Source of the DNA: CAZQSL01 sp964595945
GTDB lineage: Bacteria > UBP15 > UBA6099 > JAJRTR01
DNA length: 64,000 nucleotides
Assembly (NCBI GenBank): GCA_964595945.1
Contig: CAZQSL010000002.1
Location: 1 to 64,000 of the forward strand
Reading direction: 5' to 3'
The translations under genes and the position numbers were made by a program. Positions 52,769 through 61,399 of the stretch are shown in pieces. The notes beneath the pieces were generated by a model. That model saw only the letters and a program-made list of their open reading frames with translations. It did no database searches and was not told the origin of the DNA. The first letter of the stretch is position 1. Each line of letters starts with the position of its first letter.

Positions 52769-53986
52769 TCAATAGCCGAGGGCTTTGAGTTTTTTCCGGG
52801 CGGTGTCTGCGCCATCGCTTACTTCGTTGGCGTCGATAGCTTTGTTATACCATTCGGCGGCGAGGTCGGCGCGATGATAGTTATTGAGATAGATATCGGC
52901 GATTTTCACGTATGTCATGCTGTCGCGCGGTGATGTTTTGAGGGAGAGGGTGTAGAAGTGAAAAGCGTCTTCGTAGAGTCCGTTGTCGGTGCATGTTTCG
53001 GCGATGGAATTAAACAGGGAGGAGTTGCCGGGCTGGAGGTCGGAGGTGATGCGGAAATAGGTGATGGCGGTTTTTGTGTCGCCGGCGGCAATTGCGGCGT
53101 CGGCTATTTTGTTGGTGAGTATGTGTTTCCGTTTGTTTTCCTTCAGGAGTGACATGGCTTCGACGTACTGGCGCATGGCGGTGGTGTATCTGCCTTTTTT
53201 CATGTTTGAGTCGGCAACGATGGTGAGAGCGTCGGACATGCGTTTTTTTGTGACAGGGTCGCGCTGGTCGTGGATGAGATATTTTCTGTACTCTTCGGCT
53301 GCTTTCCAGTGGTTGGAGCCAGCGAAGTAGATGTCGCCGAGGATTTTGTGGGTTTCGGGGATGTCGCTACGGACTTTGAAGACCACATTGAGCAGGGAGA
53401 TTGCTTTTTCGACGCGTCCGGTACGCCGGTAGAGGTCTGCGAGAGATATGATGCATGGTGTGTTGTTGCGGGGCAGCGTGATGCATTCGGTAAGATTTTT
53501 TTCGGCTTTGTCTTTGAGATTTAGCTGGAGATATACGCTTGTTTTGATCATGTACGGTATGTATGGGCGGAAGTACAGGGTGGTGAGTGTGCCGATGACG
53601 ATGACGGCTATCAGTGTGATGACGGCGGCGGTGGTTGAGTTGATCTGGAAGTGTCGAATGGGTTGAGATTCGACCTCTGGGGCTGGCTCTTGGGAGGGGG
53701 GTGGAGGAGTAGGGGGAGTTGGGCGGGGAGTGGGGGTTGGTGTCGGTTTTGGTGGTGGGGGTGAAGGCTTCTTTGTGTTGAGTGAGGGGAGAGGCGGAGG
53801 ATCGGGTATCCCGAGATCGTCGATGGGTGGGGTGGTGGTGGCGGAGGGTGGTGGGGGAGAGGGTTTTGTGGTGGGAGGCCCGAGGATTTCCATGCCGGTG
53901 GTTGACACGTTGAGTGGGGTGTTGCACTGTTTACAGATCGAGAGCCAGTCGGGGACTTCAGCTCCGCATTGTGGGCACATTGACAT
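52769..53986 (-). CDS. Zinc-ribbon, proline-rich, TPR membrane protein
   Basis: The 405-residue product opens with a four-Cys zinc ribbon (MCPQC ... CKQC). A roughly 75-residue Pro/Thr/Ser-rich stretch follows (KPSPPPPKPTPTPTPRPTPP), then one TM (AAVITLIAVIVIGTLTTLYF) and seven to eight TPR-like helical repeats to the end (RTGRVEKAISLLNVVFKVRS, GDIYFAGSNHWKAAEEYRKY, LYEDAFHFYTLSLKTSPRDS). The zinc ribbon should be cytoplasmic and the TPR part periplasmic. I do not know its function; TPR proteins usually scaffold complexes. GGGAG lies eight bases before the ATG. Confidence 0.72.
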   Translation of the reverse strand: MSMCPQCGAEVPDWLSICKQCNTPLNVSTTGMEILGPPTTKPSPPPPSATTTPPIDDLGIPDPPPLPSLNTKKPSPPPPKPTPTPTPRPTPPTPPPPSQEPAPEVESQPIRHFQINSTTAAVITLIAVIVIGTLTTLYFRPYIPYMIKTSVYLQLNLKDKAEKNLTECITLPRNNTPCIISLADLYRRTGRVEKAISLLNVVFKVRSDIPETHKILGDIYFAGSNHWKAAEEYRKYLIHDQRDPVTKKRMSDALTIVADSNMKKGRYTTAMRQYVEAMSLLKENKRKHILTNKIADAAIAAGDTKTAITYFRITSDLQPGNSSLFNSIAETCTDNGLYEDAFHFYTLSLKTSPRDSMTYVKIADIYLNNYHRADLAAEWYNKAIDANEVSDGADTARKKLKALGY

Positions 53987-54157
53987 CGTTGGGGCTCTCC
54001 CTGAGTGGATTTAGGCAACTGGGGCAGGCTGTGAGTGAGGCGGGGGAAGGATATCCCTACGTTGTAGCTGGCTGCTCCGGGTGTCCATTGTGTCATATTA
54101 TTATGTGATCATTATCAGCTTGATATGGTGTTTTTGCAACCTGCGGGTGAAGATGGC

Positions 54158-55060
54158 TCATGTGGTGGGGGGGTAGTAAATAAAGTAAGTGAAGAGTGTG
54201 ATCCAGATAATGACGCATGACATTGTGATGGGGTCGGCAATGATGGCGGCGAGGTGTTCGCGGTTGTGGCGCGGTCCCTTTTTCATAAGGAAGTAGTATC
54301 GTGCGATGGCCGTGACGACGACAGGGGCGGTGATCCAGAGGTGATGGGTGGCATATATTTCGGGGCCGGTGTCTGATAGTGTATATGCTATATACGTAAT
54401 GGCTGTGACTGCGGCGGAGGAGATGAAGAGCAGATTGAGGTTGGCAGATGGCGGTTTGCCGTATCTGTAGTAGACTCTTTTGCCCGCGACGATATATATG
54501 GCGAAGAAAAAGACAATTGGGATAACCCAGGGGGAGATGTGAGTCTGTATGGCAGCGGCGCCCGCGAGGACACGTGTGAGCATGCCGGTGGCGATGGTGA
54601 CGGCGCCGAGCAGGACGTAGGGTTTGATGACGAGTGTGTAGAAGTACATCAGGAAGATGTATGCGAGGATGATCGGGAGGCAGATGAGTGGGATAAAGGC
54701 GATGCAGATAATCGAAAGAGTGAGTGTGGCGATGGCGATGAAGTACATCGTTCGGGTCGTGACGCGGCCGGCGGCGAAGGGGCGGGCTGAGCGTGATGGG
54801 TCAGCGCTGTCACGGTGGAGGTCGGTGAGGTCGTTGATGATGTAAATGTGGCTTGCGGCCATGCAGAGGGCCAGCATTGTGATGATGCTGGCGATGACTG
54901 GTGGGAGGGTGATGGCTGATCCTGAAAAGAAGAGTGGAGCAAGCACGAGAAGATTTTTCAGCCAGTGTGCGGGGCGCAGTGTGGTGATGATGTCGGCAAT
55001 GGCAGTGCGGTGAGCTGCCACCGCCGGTGTTTCAGACTGGTGGTCAGTCGGTGATTTCAT
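54158..55060 (-). CDS. UbiA-family prenyltransferase, DPPR-synthase-like
   Basis: The 300-residue protein has eight or nine TM helices. It opens with TTLRPAHWLKNLLVLAPLFF, as in decaprenyl-phosphate phosphoribosyltransferases, and has the first Asp-rich motif in IINDLTDLHRDSADP followed by RSARPFAAG. The second acidic motif is not obvious. DPPR synthase makes the lipid-linked ribose used for arabinan in Actinobacteria, but related enzymes occur widely with other acceptors. It is 17 bases after the OstA-like gene and probably in the same operon as that gene and pepA. Confidence 0.75.
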   Translation of the reverse strand: MKSPTDHQSETPAVAAHRTAIADIITTLRPAHWLKNLLVLAPLFFSGSAITLPPVIASIITMLALCMAASHIYIINDLTDLHRDSADPSRSARPFAAGRVTTRTMYFIAIATLTLSIICIAFIPLICLPIILAYIFLMYFYTLVIKPYVLLGAVTIATGMLTRVLAGAAAIQTHISPWVIPIVFFFAIYIVAGKRVYYRYGKPPSANLNLLFISSAAVTAITYIAYTLSDTGPEIYATHHLWITAPVVVTAIARYYFLMKKGPRHNREHLAAIIADPITMSCVIIWITLFTYFIYYPPTT

Positions 55061-55077
55061 TCCGGAGGATGGTTCCG

Positions 55078-56850
55078 TTAGTTGAATTTTGTGTTGATGT
55101 TGAACACGAAATCATTAGATTCGACGAACCAGTTTGTGGTGAGAGCTGTACCATAAACGGTCGATCGGCAACTGAAATTTTTGACCGAGAAGCGGTTGCC
55201 TTCAATGTTGTATATGAGGTCGGACCAGATGCCGAATTTTTTGCTGAAGTCATAACTGGCGTAGAAAGAGGCGTCCTGGATGTCGCCGGTGCGCATGTTG
55301 AAGGATGTGCCCATGCGTGTTGTCCATTTCGATGGGCTTGCCAGAGAGATGCTCGGTGTGATGGTGTTGGACATGGAGGATGAGCCGGCGGAGCGGCCAT
55401 GTGAGTAGCGGTATGAGACGTTGATGCTGTTGGTGCGTGAGAGCGGGCGTGAGAAACTGAGTGATCCGCTCGTGTTGTAGCGGCTGGTGCCTTCGGAGCT
55501 GATGCCCATACCCGAATTGAGAGAGGTGTTGAGGCGGAGTCTTTCCGTGATCTTGATGCTTGAGCGGAAAGTGCTGATGCCGACAAAAGCGTTGGTTGTA
55601 GCGTCGGAGTAGTTGCGGTTGTTGAAGTCGACGGTGCTCGTGAATCTGTATCCGTAGTCGCGCGGTCCTTTTGTACCGCCGATAAAGCGCGTGGGCGTGC
55701 CGAGATTCATGGTGCCGGCGATCGAGCCGGTGCTGTTGTCTCCGCTTCCGTCTTTGTTGAATCTCATGTAGCTTTGAAGGTAGGAGCCACCGATGCGTGA
55801 GTTGGAGCCAACTTGCAGATAGCGGTATCCGGTTGGCGAATAGTTCAGATTTAGATTTTGGCTGCTGCTGTTTTTGCTGTTGTGGTTGAGCGATGCGCTG
55901 ATGGATTGGCTGGAAGTGCCGATGTTGCCCCATCCGATGTTGCCGGATGTCACTTTGCCGAGGGTGAACTGCTGGCTGGAGTTGACTGTGAATTGCTGGT
56001 CACCTTTGCCGGCATAATTTATGTTGACGATGCCATTTTTCGATCTTGTCTCGCGGTATTTGACTGCCGCGCCGATACTCCAGTTGGTGTTGCTGCTGTA
56101 GCTGATGCTGCGAAGGCGCAGGGTGCCTTTATTGCGTGTGATACCCTTGTTGTTGTTTGTGTAATAGGGCAGGTTGACCATGCGGTTGCCCTTGAGCCAC
56201 AGTGATGATTTCCAGGCTTCGTAGTTTGAGTCAGGTGAAATGCGGAAGCGGGAGGCCGTGATGGCATTTGCCTCTATGTCGGGTTCGTCGAAAAGGTATT
56301 TGACGTCGCTTATGGCTGGGGAATAGGATATTTCTTCGAGGGTTTCGCCGTGCAGGAATATGCGGCGTATTTCCCTACGCGTGATGGTCAAGGTGCCTGA
56401 CATCCGACCGAGGTCGAAGATGAGTTTGTCGCCCTGGAGTGTTTTGACATAGCCTTCCTTTTCATTTTCGATTTTTTCATCGAGAGTGTCGGATTCTTCC
56501 CGGGCGATTTCCGCGTCGGTTTTACTGGTTGCGGCAGTTGCGGTAAGGCTTTCGCTTTTTGCGTTGCTGGTGATCGAGACGTTTCCTTCGGCGTAGACGA
56601 CATCTGTCTTGACGTCTATGCGGATCAAGTCGGCCTGGATGCGGAGTAGTTTATAAGTGATTTCGGTCTGGCTGTTTGCGTATAGTATTTTCTTGTCGAT
56701 GTCGAGCATGAGGTAATCGGAAGAAACGTTGTACGGTTTGTCGATGCAGAGGACGGTTTTCGGGCATGTGGTGAGCAGTGCAAGTGCGGCAAAAGCCGTC
56801 AGCAGCAGAGATGCTGGCAATATCCGTGGTCTGGTGCGGAGCGGAGTCAT
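55078..56850 (-). CDS. OstA/LptD-like outer membrane protein
   Basis: The 590-residue product has a signal sequence ending near TTCPKTVLC, followed by a LptA/OstA-like domain to about residue 210 (LMLDIDKKILYANSQTEITY, DVVYAEGNVSITSNAKSESL, DKLIFDLGRMSGTLTITRRE). The rest is a Ser/Asn/Gly/Thr-rich stretch of alternating beta strands ending FVESNDFVFNINTKFN with a terminal aromatic-type signal. The layout fits a beta-barrel with an N-terminal LptA-like head, like LptD, but shorter than the roughly 780 residues of the E. coli protein. It probably handles lipopolysaccharide or another lipid in the outer membrane. The gene starts four bases after pepA. Confidence 0.7.
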   Translation of the reverse strand: MTPLRTRPRILPASLLLTAFAALALLTTCPKTVLCIDKPYNVSSDYLMLDIDKKILYANSQTEITYKLLRIQADLIRIDVKTDVVYAEGNVSITSNAKSESLTATAATSKTDAEIAREESDTLDEKIENEKEGYVKTLQGDKLIFDLGRMSGTLTITRREIRRIFLHGETLEEISYSPAISDVKYLFDEPDIEANAITASRFRISPDSNYEAWKSSLWLKGNRMVNLPYYTNNNKGITRNKGTLRLRSISYSSNTNWSIGAAVKYRETRSKNGIVNINYAGKGDQQFTVNSSQQFTLGKVTSGNIGWGNIGTSSQSISASLNHNSKNSSSQNLNLNYSPTGYRYLQVGSNSRIGGSYLQSYMRFNKDGSGDNSTGSIAGTMNLGTPTRFIGGTKGPRDYGYRFTSTVDFNNRNYSDATTNAFVGISTFRSSIKITERLRLNTSLNSGMGISSEGTSRYNTSGSLSFSRPLSRTNSINVSYRYSHGRSAGSSSMSNTITPSISLASPSKWTTRMGTSFNMRTGDIQDASFYASYDFSKKFGIWSDLIYNIEGNRFSVKNFSCRSTVYGTALTTNWFVESNDFVFNINTKFN

Positions 56851-56854
56851 CAGA

Positions 56855-58372
56855 TCATTTTCCCTGGTTTATTGTGGCGTAGGACCGGGCGGTCAGAGCG
56901 AGTGTGCGGACAGCCGCGCCGGTAGCGCCCTTGCCGAAAATTTTGTGTGGTTTTTCCACGTATGAAGGGCCTGCTATGTCTATGTGAGCCCAAGGTTTGC
57001 CGCCGGCGAATTCCTGGATGAAAAGCGCGCCCGTAATGGCGCCGGCCCAGCGGCCGCCCGTGTTTTTGATGTCGGCGATATCTGATTTGATCAGTGGTTT
57101 GTATTCGTCGTCAAGGGGCATGCGCCAGACGGGCTCTCCCGACGTGTCGGCGGCGGAAGTGATGGCGGCAGCGAGTGAGTCGTCATTGCAGAAGAGTCCG
57201 CTGCGGTGGTGCCCAAGTGCGACGATGCACGCGCCGGTGAGTGTGGCGACGTCGATGATGGGGGCCATTGAGCGGGAGGCTGCCCAGGCGACGGCATCGC
57301 AGAGCAGCAGGCGGCCTTCGGCGTCTGTGTTGAGGATTTCGACTGTTTTGCCGCTGAATGTGGTTACGACATCGCCGATCTGCTGCGCGGCCGGACCGGG
57401 CATGTTGTCGGTGGTAGGGATGATGGCAGTGATGTTGACTGGCAGCTTGAGTTGTGCAGCGATCGAAATAGCTCCGAGCACTGCCGCCGCGCCGGCCATG
57501 TCGGTTTTCATGCCGTCCATTGACGAGGCGGGTTTGAGAGAAAGGCCGCCCGAGTCGAATGTTATGCCTTTGCCTACAAAAGCCATTCGCTGTTGTGAGC
57601 CGGGATTGCCCGTGTATTCGATGGTGATCAGCAGGGCGTCGCTGGATGTGCCCCGCGCGACGCCGAGGAATGCGTTCATGCCGAGTTTTTCGAGTTCGCG
57701 GCGGGCGAGCACTTTCGATTTGAGGCCGTTGGCCTTTGCGAGAGCCACGGCGCGAGCGGCGAGTTCTGCGGGGGTGAGGATGTTGGGTGGTTCATTGACG
57801 AGATCGCGCGCGAAGTTGACGGCGTCGGCTGTAATGATGCCGGTGGTGATACCGGGTTTCGCAGCGGCGGCGCGTACGGGGTCGGATTCGATTATGGTGA
57901 GTGAAACGATTTTCGACGCGTCTTTTTCATCGTCTTTGGTTGTGAAATACTTGTCGAATCTGTAGGCTGAGATTATGGCGGTTTCGGAAATGATTTCCGC
58001 TGCTGTTTGTGGGGTGACGGCACTTGTGCCGTGGAGGATGGTTGCCAGATGATGGCATCGCAGTGTGGCGGCTTTTTTGACTGCGGAAGCTACGGCGTAG
58101 CGGATGGCGGATGGGCCGAAGGTGTCTTTTTTGCCGAGTCCGGTCACGATGACCTTGCGGGCGGCGAGAGCGCCGCGAGAGTCGAGGATGGCAGTGGAGG
58201 CGGGTTTGCCGGTGAATTCCTTGTGCCTGAGAAGATCGGAAATGGCGCCGCCGAGTGCCTTGTCTACCGCGCCGGTCGCGCCGGTGGGTGTCTTGTCATC
58301 TTCAAACAGGTTGACGATGATCGCGTCGCACTTGCAGGTGGTGATATCTTTTGAAGTGATTTTGATCTTCAT
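56855..58372 (-). CDS. pepA: Leucyl aminopeptidase (M17)
   Basis: The 505-residue enzyme is a PepA-type M17 metallopeptidase. The N-terminal domain (MKIKITSKDITTCKCDAIIV) leads to the catalytic domain with the metal and substrate blocks VGKGITFDSGGLSLKPASSM, DGMKTDMAGAAAVLGAI, NTDAEGRLLLCDAVAWA and ALGHHRSGLFCNDDSLAAAI. It removes N-terminal residues, Leu-preferring, in the cytoplasm and can bind DNA in some bacteria. GGAGA lies four bases before ATG 58372; the longer open frame to 58855 is antisense to dcd. It starts 13 bases after the dcd stop, so the two share a transcript. Confidence 0.96.
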   Translation of the reverse strand: MKIKITSKDITTCKCDAIIVNLFEDDKTPTGATGAVDKALGGAISDLLRHKEFTGKPASTAILDSRGALAARKVIVTGLGKKDTFGPSAIRYAVASAVKKAATLRCHHLATILHGTSAVTPQTAAEIISETAIISAYRFDKYFTTKDDEKDASKIVSLTIIESDPVRAAAAKPGITTGIITADAVNFARDLVNEPPNILTPAELAARAVALAKANGLKSKVLARRELEKLGMNAFLGVARGTSSDALLITIEYTGNPGSQQRMAFVGKGITFDSGGLSLKPASSMDGMKTDMAGAAAVLGAISIAAQLKLPVNITAIIPTTDNMPGPAAQQIGDVVTTFSGKTVEILNTDAEGRLLLCDAVAWAASRSMAPIIDVATLTGACIVALGHHRSGLFCNDDSLAAAITSAADTSGEPVWRMPLDDEYKPLIKSDIADIKNTGGRWAGAITGALFIQEFAGGKPWAHIDIAGPSYVEKPHKIFGKGATGAAVRTLALTARSYATINQGK

Positions 58373-58385
58373 CTGATCTCCAGTG

Positions 58386-58937
58386 TCATACTTTGGCGGT
58401 GGTGATGTCTGTCTGAGCCTGATATTTTCCCTTGCGGTCGGCGTAGGATGTCGCGCAGACGGTTTCGGCGGCGAAGAACACGAGTTGGCCGATGCCTTCG
58501 TCGGCGTAAAGTCTGACCGGTACTGGTGAGGTGTTGGCAATGCTGATGGTGAGATATCCTTCCCACTCGGGTTCGAGCGGTGTGACGTTGACGATGACGC
58601 CGCACCGGGCGTAGGTTGACTTGCCGTAGCAAACGGCGAGCACGTCTCGAGGTATGCGGAAGTATTCGTAGCTGCGGGCGAGGACAAAGGTGCCGGGGTG
58701 GAGGGCGAGGCATGTCGTTTCGATATCTTCGTATCTGATCGAGTCGCCGGATTTTGGGTCGATGATGGTGTCTGATTCGAAGATGGGGATTTTAAAATTG
58801 CGGCTGATGCGGATGTCGTATCCGTATGAGGACACGCCGAACGATATCCTGCCATCGCCGACGAGTGATCGTTCGAAAGGATCGATCATGCCCGAACTTG
58901 CCGAGGTCTCGATGATCCATGTGTCGTTTTTTACCAT
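58386..58937 (-). CDS. dcd: dCTP deaminase
   Basis: The 183-residue product has the dCTP deaminase blocks MIDPFERSLVGDGRISFGVS, SSYGYDIRISRNFKIP, HPGTFVLARSYEYFRIPRDV, GKSTYARCGVIVNVTPLEPE, and EWEGYLTISIANTSPVPVRL followed by YADEGIGQLVFF. It converts dCTP to dUTP, feeding thymidylate synthesis. ATG 58937 has GGAGAAAAG directly upstream. The longer frame to 59015 has no Shine-Dalgarno and non-conserved extra residues. It heads an operon with pepA. Confidence 0.94.
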   Translation of the reverse strand: MVKNDTWIIETSASSGMIDPFERSLVGDGRISFGVSSYGYDIRISRNFKIPIFESDTIIDPKSGDSIRYEDIETTCLALHPGTFVLARSYEYFRIPRDVLAVCYGKSTYARCGVIVNVTPLEPEWEGYLTISIANTSPVPVRLYADEGIGQLVFFAAETVCATSYADRKGKYQAQTDITTAKV

Positions 58938-59112
58938 CTTTTCTCCGGTTGTTTCGTTATTACGCAATCTGGCTGACTCTTGATCGTCGTGCGAGTCGAC
59001 ACGGTTAACTGACAAGTTTTGAACATTATATATAAAAAACTGATTTTATGGGAATGGGTGTGCAAAAATTGTAGGTGACATTGCTATGCGGGGGCGTAGG
59101 AAATTTCGGTTT

Positions 59113-59475
59113 TCAGTGACGGGGAAGAATCATCACGGCGGTTTGTCCGGAGTCGTGACCGGCTGGCGAAGGGTCGAAGGTGATCCAGCAGTGGCCGTTT
59201 GAGAGCCCGCCGCCGAGTGGAAGGCCAAAGGCGACATAAGCTTTATGGCCGCAGTCGCGCATCACCAGGCACAGGGTGGCTGACCGGTCGAAGCATCTCA
59301 TCGACGATGCTTTTCGGGGGCAGAGGATCAATGCAGCGCAAAAGGTTAGTCGTACCGCGCGGCGCGACGCTGTCGCGCGATTGGATACGCTGGATTCGTC
59401 GAGGAGTTCGAGCACGCGCGCATCACTGGCAGATGAGACGAGGCGGAGGGCGCGGATGGTGTCAAACAGCAACAT
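59113..59475 (-). CDS. Small transglutaminase-like protease resembling lasso-peptide B2
   Basis: The 120-residue product has the short transglutaminase-like (lasso-peptide B2) pattern. C61 opens CFDRSATLCLVMRDCGHKAY, the place of the catalytic cysteine in C-L-x-R-A-L-A-L-x-x-L-L-x-x-x-G. H95 lies in GHCWITFD, the place of the H-A-W-V-E histidine, and D101 could complete the triad. An N-terminal helical part of about 50 residues precedes it. In lasso clusters this domain cuts the leader of the precursor peptide. No precursor, RRE protein (B1) or cyclase is next to it. The similarity is judged by eye only. GGAG lies nine bases before ATG 59475. Confidence 0.5.
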   Translation of the reverse strand: MLLFDTIRALRLVSSASDARVLELLDESSVSNRATASRRAVRLTFCAALILCPRKASSMRCFDRSATLCLVMRDCGHKAYVAFGLPLGGGLSNGHCWITFDPSPAGHDSGQTAVMILPRH

Positions 59476-59572
59476 GGCATGATGCTCCGGTATTGTACGT
59501 CTGTACAATGATATTATAGCGGCAATTATGGTGTGCGGACGATCCGGATGATCAAATAATTTTATTGCAGTG

Positions 59573-59601
59573 TTTACTTTTCATATCTGAAAAATTATAA
59601 T
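59573..59601 (+). promoter_or_regulatory. Promoter of nusA-infB
   Basis: TTTACT (59573-59578), a 17-base spacer and a perfect TATAAT (59596-59601) form a good promoter. RNA would start near 59608, about 35 bases before a terminator at 59641 and 170 before nusA. Confidence 0.6.
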
Positions 59602-59640
59602 CACAGGTGGACTTGTGGAGACGCATAGTCTGCACTCGGG

Positions 59641-59663
59641 AAGTGGGTGTGCCCACTTTTTTT
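59641..59663 (+). terminator. Intrinsic terminator in the nusA leader
   Basis: AAGTGGG (59641-59647) and CCCACTT (59652-59658) form a perfect 7-bp stem with a TGTG loop, followed directly by five more T. It lies between the nusA promoter and the gene. It could attenuate the operon or end a short RNA of about 55 bases. Confidence 0.75.
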
Positions 59664-59779
59664 GTTATATGGCGAAATGACTGTTGCGAGAAGGCCGGGA
59701 ATCAGGCCCGAATGAGACAGCCCGGCAGGAGCCGGAGGGCAGTCATTGAGAAAACAATTTTATAATGGGAGTTGGTTCC

Positions 59780-61306
59780 GTGCAATCTGAATTCTTACTT
59801 GCGATCAAACAAATCGAAAGAGAGCGCGAAATCCCGCCTGAAGAAATTCAGGCAATAATCGAAGACGCTATCACCAGGGCGATCCAGCAGGAGTCCGAAG
59901 AGGAAACGGCCGTGCGTGTGGAATTTGACGCAGAGTCGGGCCGCCTCAATATTTTTCAGATATTCGAGGTCGTCGAGGAAGTGCAGAATCCCAACCTCGA
60001 AATAGCGGTTTCGCAGGCGCTCAAGATGAATGACGAAGTGCAGGTCGGCGACGAGATCGAACTTCCCATGTCCCTGCGGTCGTTCAGACGTATCGGCATT
60101 CAGACCGTCAAGCAGCATATCATGCAAAGAGTCAGGGACCTTGAGCGTTACCTGCATGTCGAGCGGTTCAATGGCAAGGAGAATCAGATCATCACGGGCG
60201 TTGTCAGCAGGATCACATCACGCGGCGTATTTGTCAACCTCGATCGCATCGACGGTATCCTTCCCGAATCCGAGAGAATCCCCGGCGAACGATATATGAT
60301 CGGAAAACGCATCAAGGTGCTTGTCAGCGAGATCAAAACCGGTCCGAAAGAAGCCGAAATCATACTGTCCCGAAGCCATCCCGATTTTGTCAGACGGCTT
60401 TTCGAACTCGAAGTGCCGGAAATCACCCAGAGTGTTGTCCTCATAAAAGGGATAGTCCGCGAAGCCGGCTATCGCACCAAGATGGCTGTCATGAGCACTC
60501 AGGACAAGGTTGACCCGGTAGGCGCATGTGTCGGCTACAAGGGCAGCCGTGTGAAAAATATCGTCAATGAGCTCAATGGCGAAAAGATCGACATTATCCC
60601 CTGGGACGAAGACCCCACACGGTTTATCGCTCACGCGCTCAGCCCGGCACAGGTCATTTCGGTCGAGGTTTTCGATGACATACACAGCGCGGAAGTAGTC
60701 GTCCCGGACAGCCAGCTTTCACTGGCTATCGGCAAACAGGGGCAAAACGCCCGGCTCGCCAACAAGCTTACGACATGGAAAATCGACATACTCAGCGAAT
60801 CGGAAAAAGACCGTTTCATGCACGAGCAGCGCATCGGCGAACTCTATACGCGCCCGATCGAGACTATTGGTCTCGTCGAGTCTTTCCACGAATTGCTCAA
60901 GTCAAATGGCATTATTACCCTTTACAACTTGATTTGTCTCTCTGACGAAGACCTTCTCAAATTGGACGGAGTCACCGAGGGAGCTCTCGAAGCTATTAAA
61001 TTGAGAATCTCTGTCCTCGGCGGCGATCTTGGCCTCAAGCTCAGAGAAGCCGACGAACCTGCTCCTGTCATGCCTGCCTCGGCGCTGGCTCGCAATGAGC
61101 AGCCCGTGGATGACGAGTCGCCGGACACCGAAGAGGAATACGCTGGCGACGATGACTATGACGATGAAGATTATGACGACGACGAAGAAGATGTTGCCGG
61201 TGATGATAGTGACGAGTCGGATGAAGACGGGGCTGACGAAGAAGTGGCAGAAGCTGATGATGAGGCAAGCGGAGATGTTCCCGCCGAAAATGGTGATGCT
61301 CAGTAA
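59780..61306 (+). CDS. nusA: Transcription termination/antitermination factor NusA
   Basis: The 508-residue product has the NusA order. The N-terminal RNA-polymerase-binding domain ([20 protein letters not shown]) is followed by the S1 domain ([20 protein letters not shown]), KH1 and KH2 ([40 protein letters not shown]) and a helix-hairpin-helix unit ([20 protein letters not shown]). The last 70 residues are a very acidic Asp/Glu tail. It modulates RNA-polymerase pausing and termination. GTG 59780 is preferred over ATG 59765 because GGGAG lies eight bases upstream. Usually rimP precedes nusA, but not here. infB follows after 93 bases. Confidence 0.95.
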   Translation: MQSEFLLAIKQIEREREIPPEEIQAIIEDAITRAIQQESEEETAVRVEFDAESGRLNIFQIFEVVEEVQNPNLEIAVSQALKMNDEVQVGDEIELPMSLRSFRRIGIQTVKQHIMQRVRDLERYLHVERFNGKENQIITGVVSRITSRGVFVNLDRIDGILPESERIPGERYMIGKRIKVLVSEIKTGPKEAEIILSRSHPDFVRRLFELEVPEITQSVVLIKGIVREAGYRTKMAVMSTQDKVDPVGACVGYKGSRVKNIVNELNGEKIDIIPWDEDPTRFIAHALSPAQVISVEVFDDIHSAEVVVPDSQLSLAIGKQGQNARLANKLTTWKIDILSESEKDRFMHEQRIGELYTRPIETIGLVESFHELLKSNGIITLYNLICLSDEDLLKLDGVTEGALEAIKLRISVLGGDLGLKLREADEPAPVMPASALARNEQPVDDESPDTEEEYAGDDDYDDEDYDDDEEDVAGDDSDESDEDGADEEVAEADDEASGDVPAENGDAQ

Positions 61307-61399
61307 TCCTGAGCCTAATATATGAAATAGCTCTACATTCAATGCGGCGGAATTCCCGCAGTCGGCAAGCATTGCGGGAAGCGCTGGAGGAAAACGTTT

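Noticed and set aside
58373..58855. N-terminal extension of pepA
   Set aside because: It overlaps dcd in another frame and is Ser/Pro/Thr-rich. The ATG at 58372 has a Shine-Dalgarno and the family N-terminus.
42374..59526. Identical 16-mer ATATTATAGCGGCAAT at 42374-42389 and 59511-59526
   Set aside because: Both are -10-like regions of minus genes, but about one chance match of this length is expected in a window this size, and the second site has no -35.
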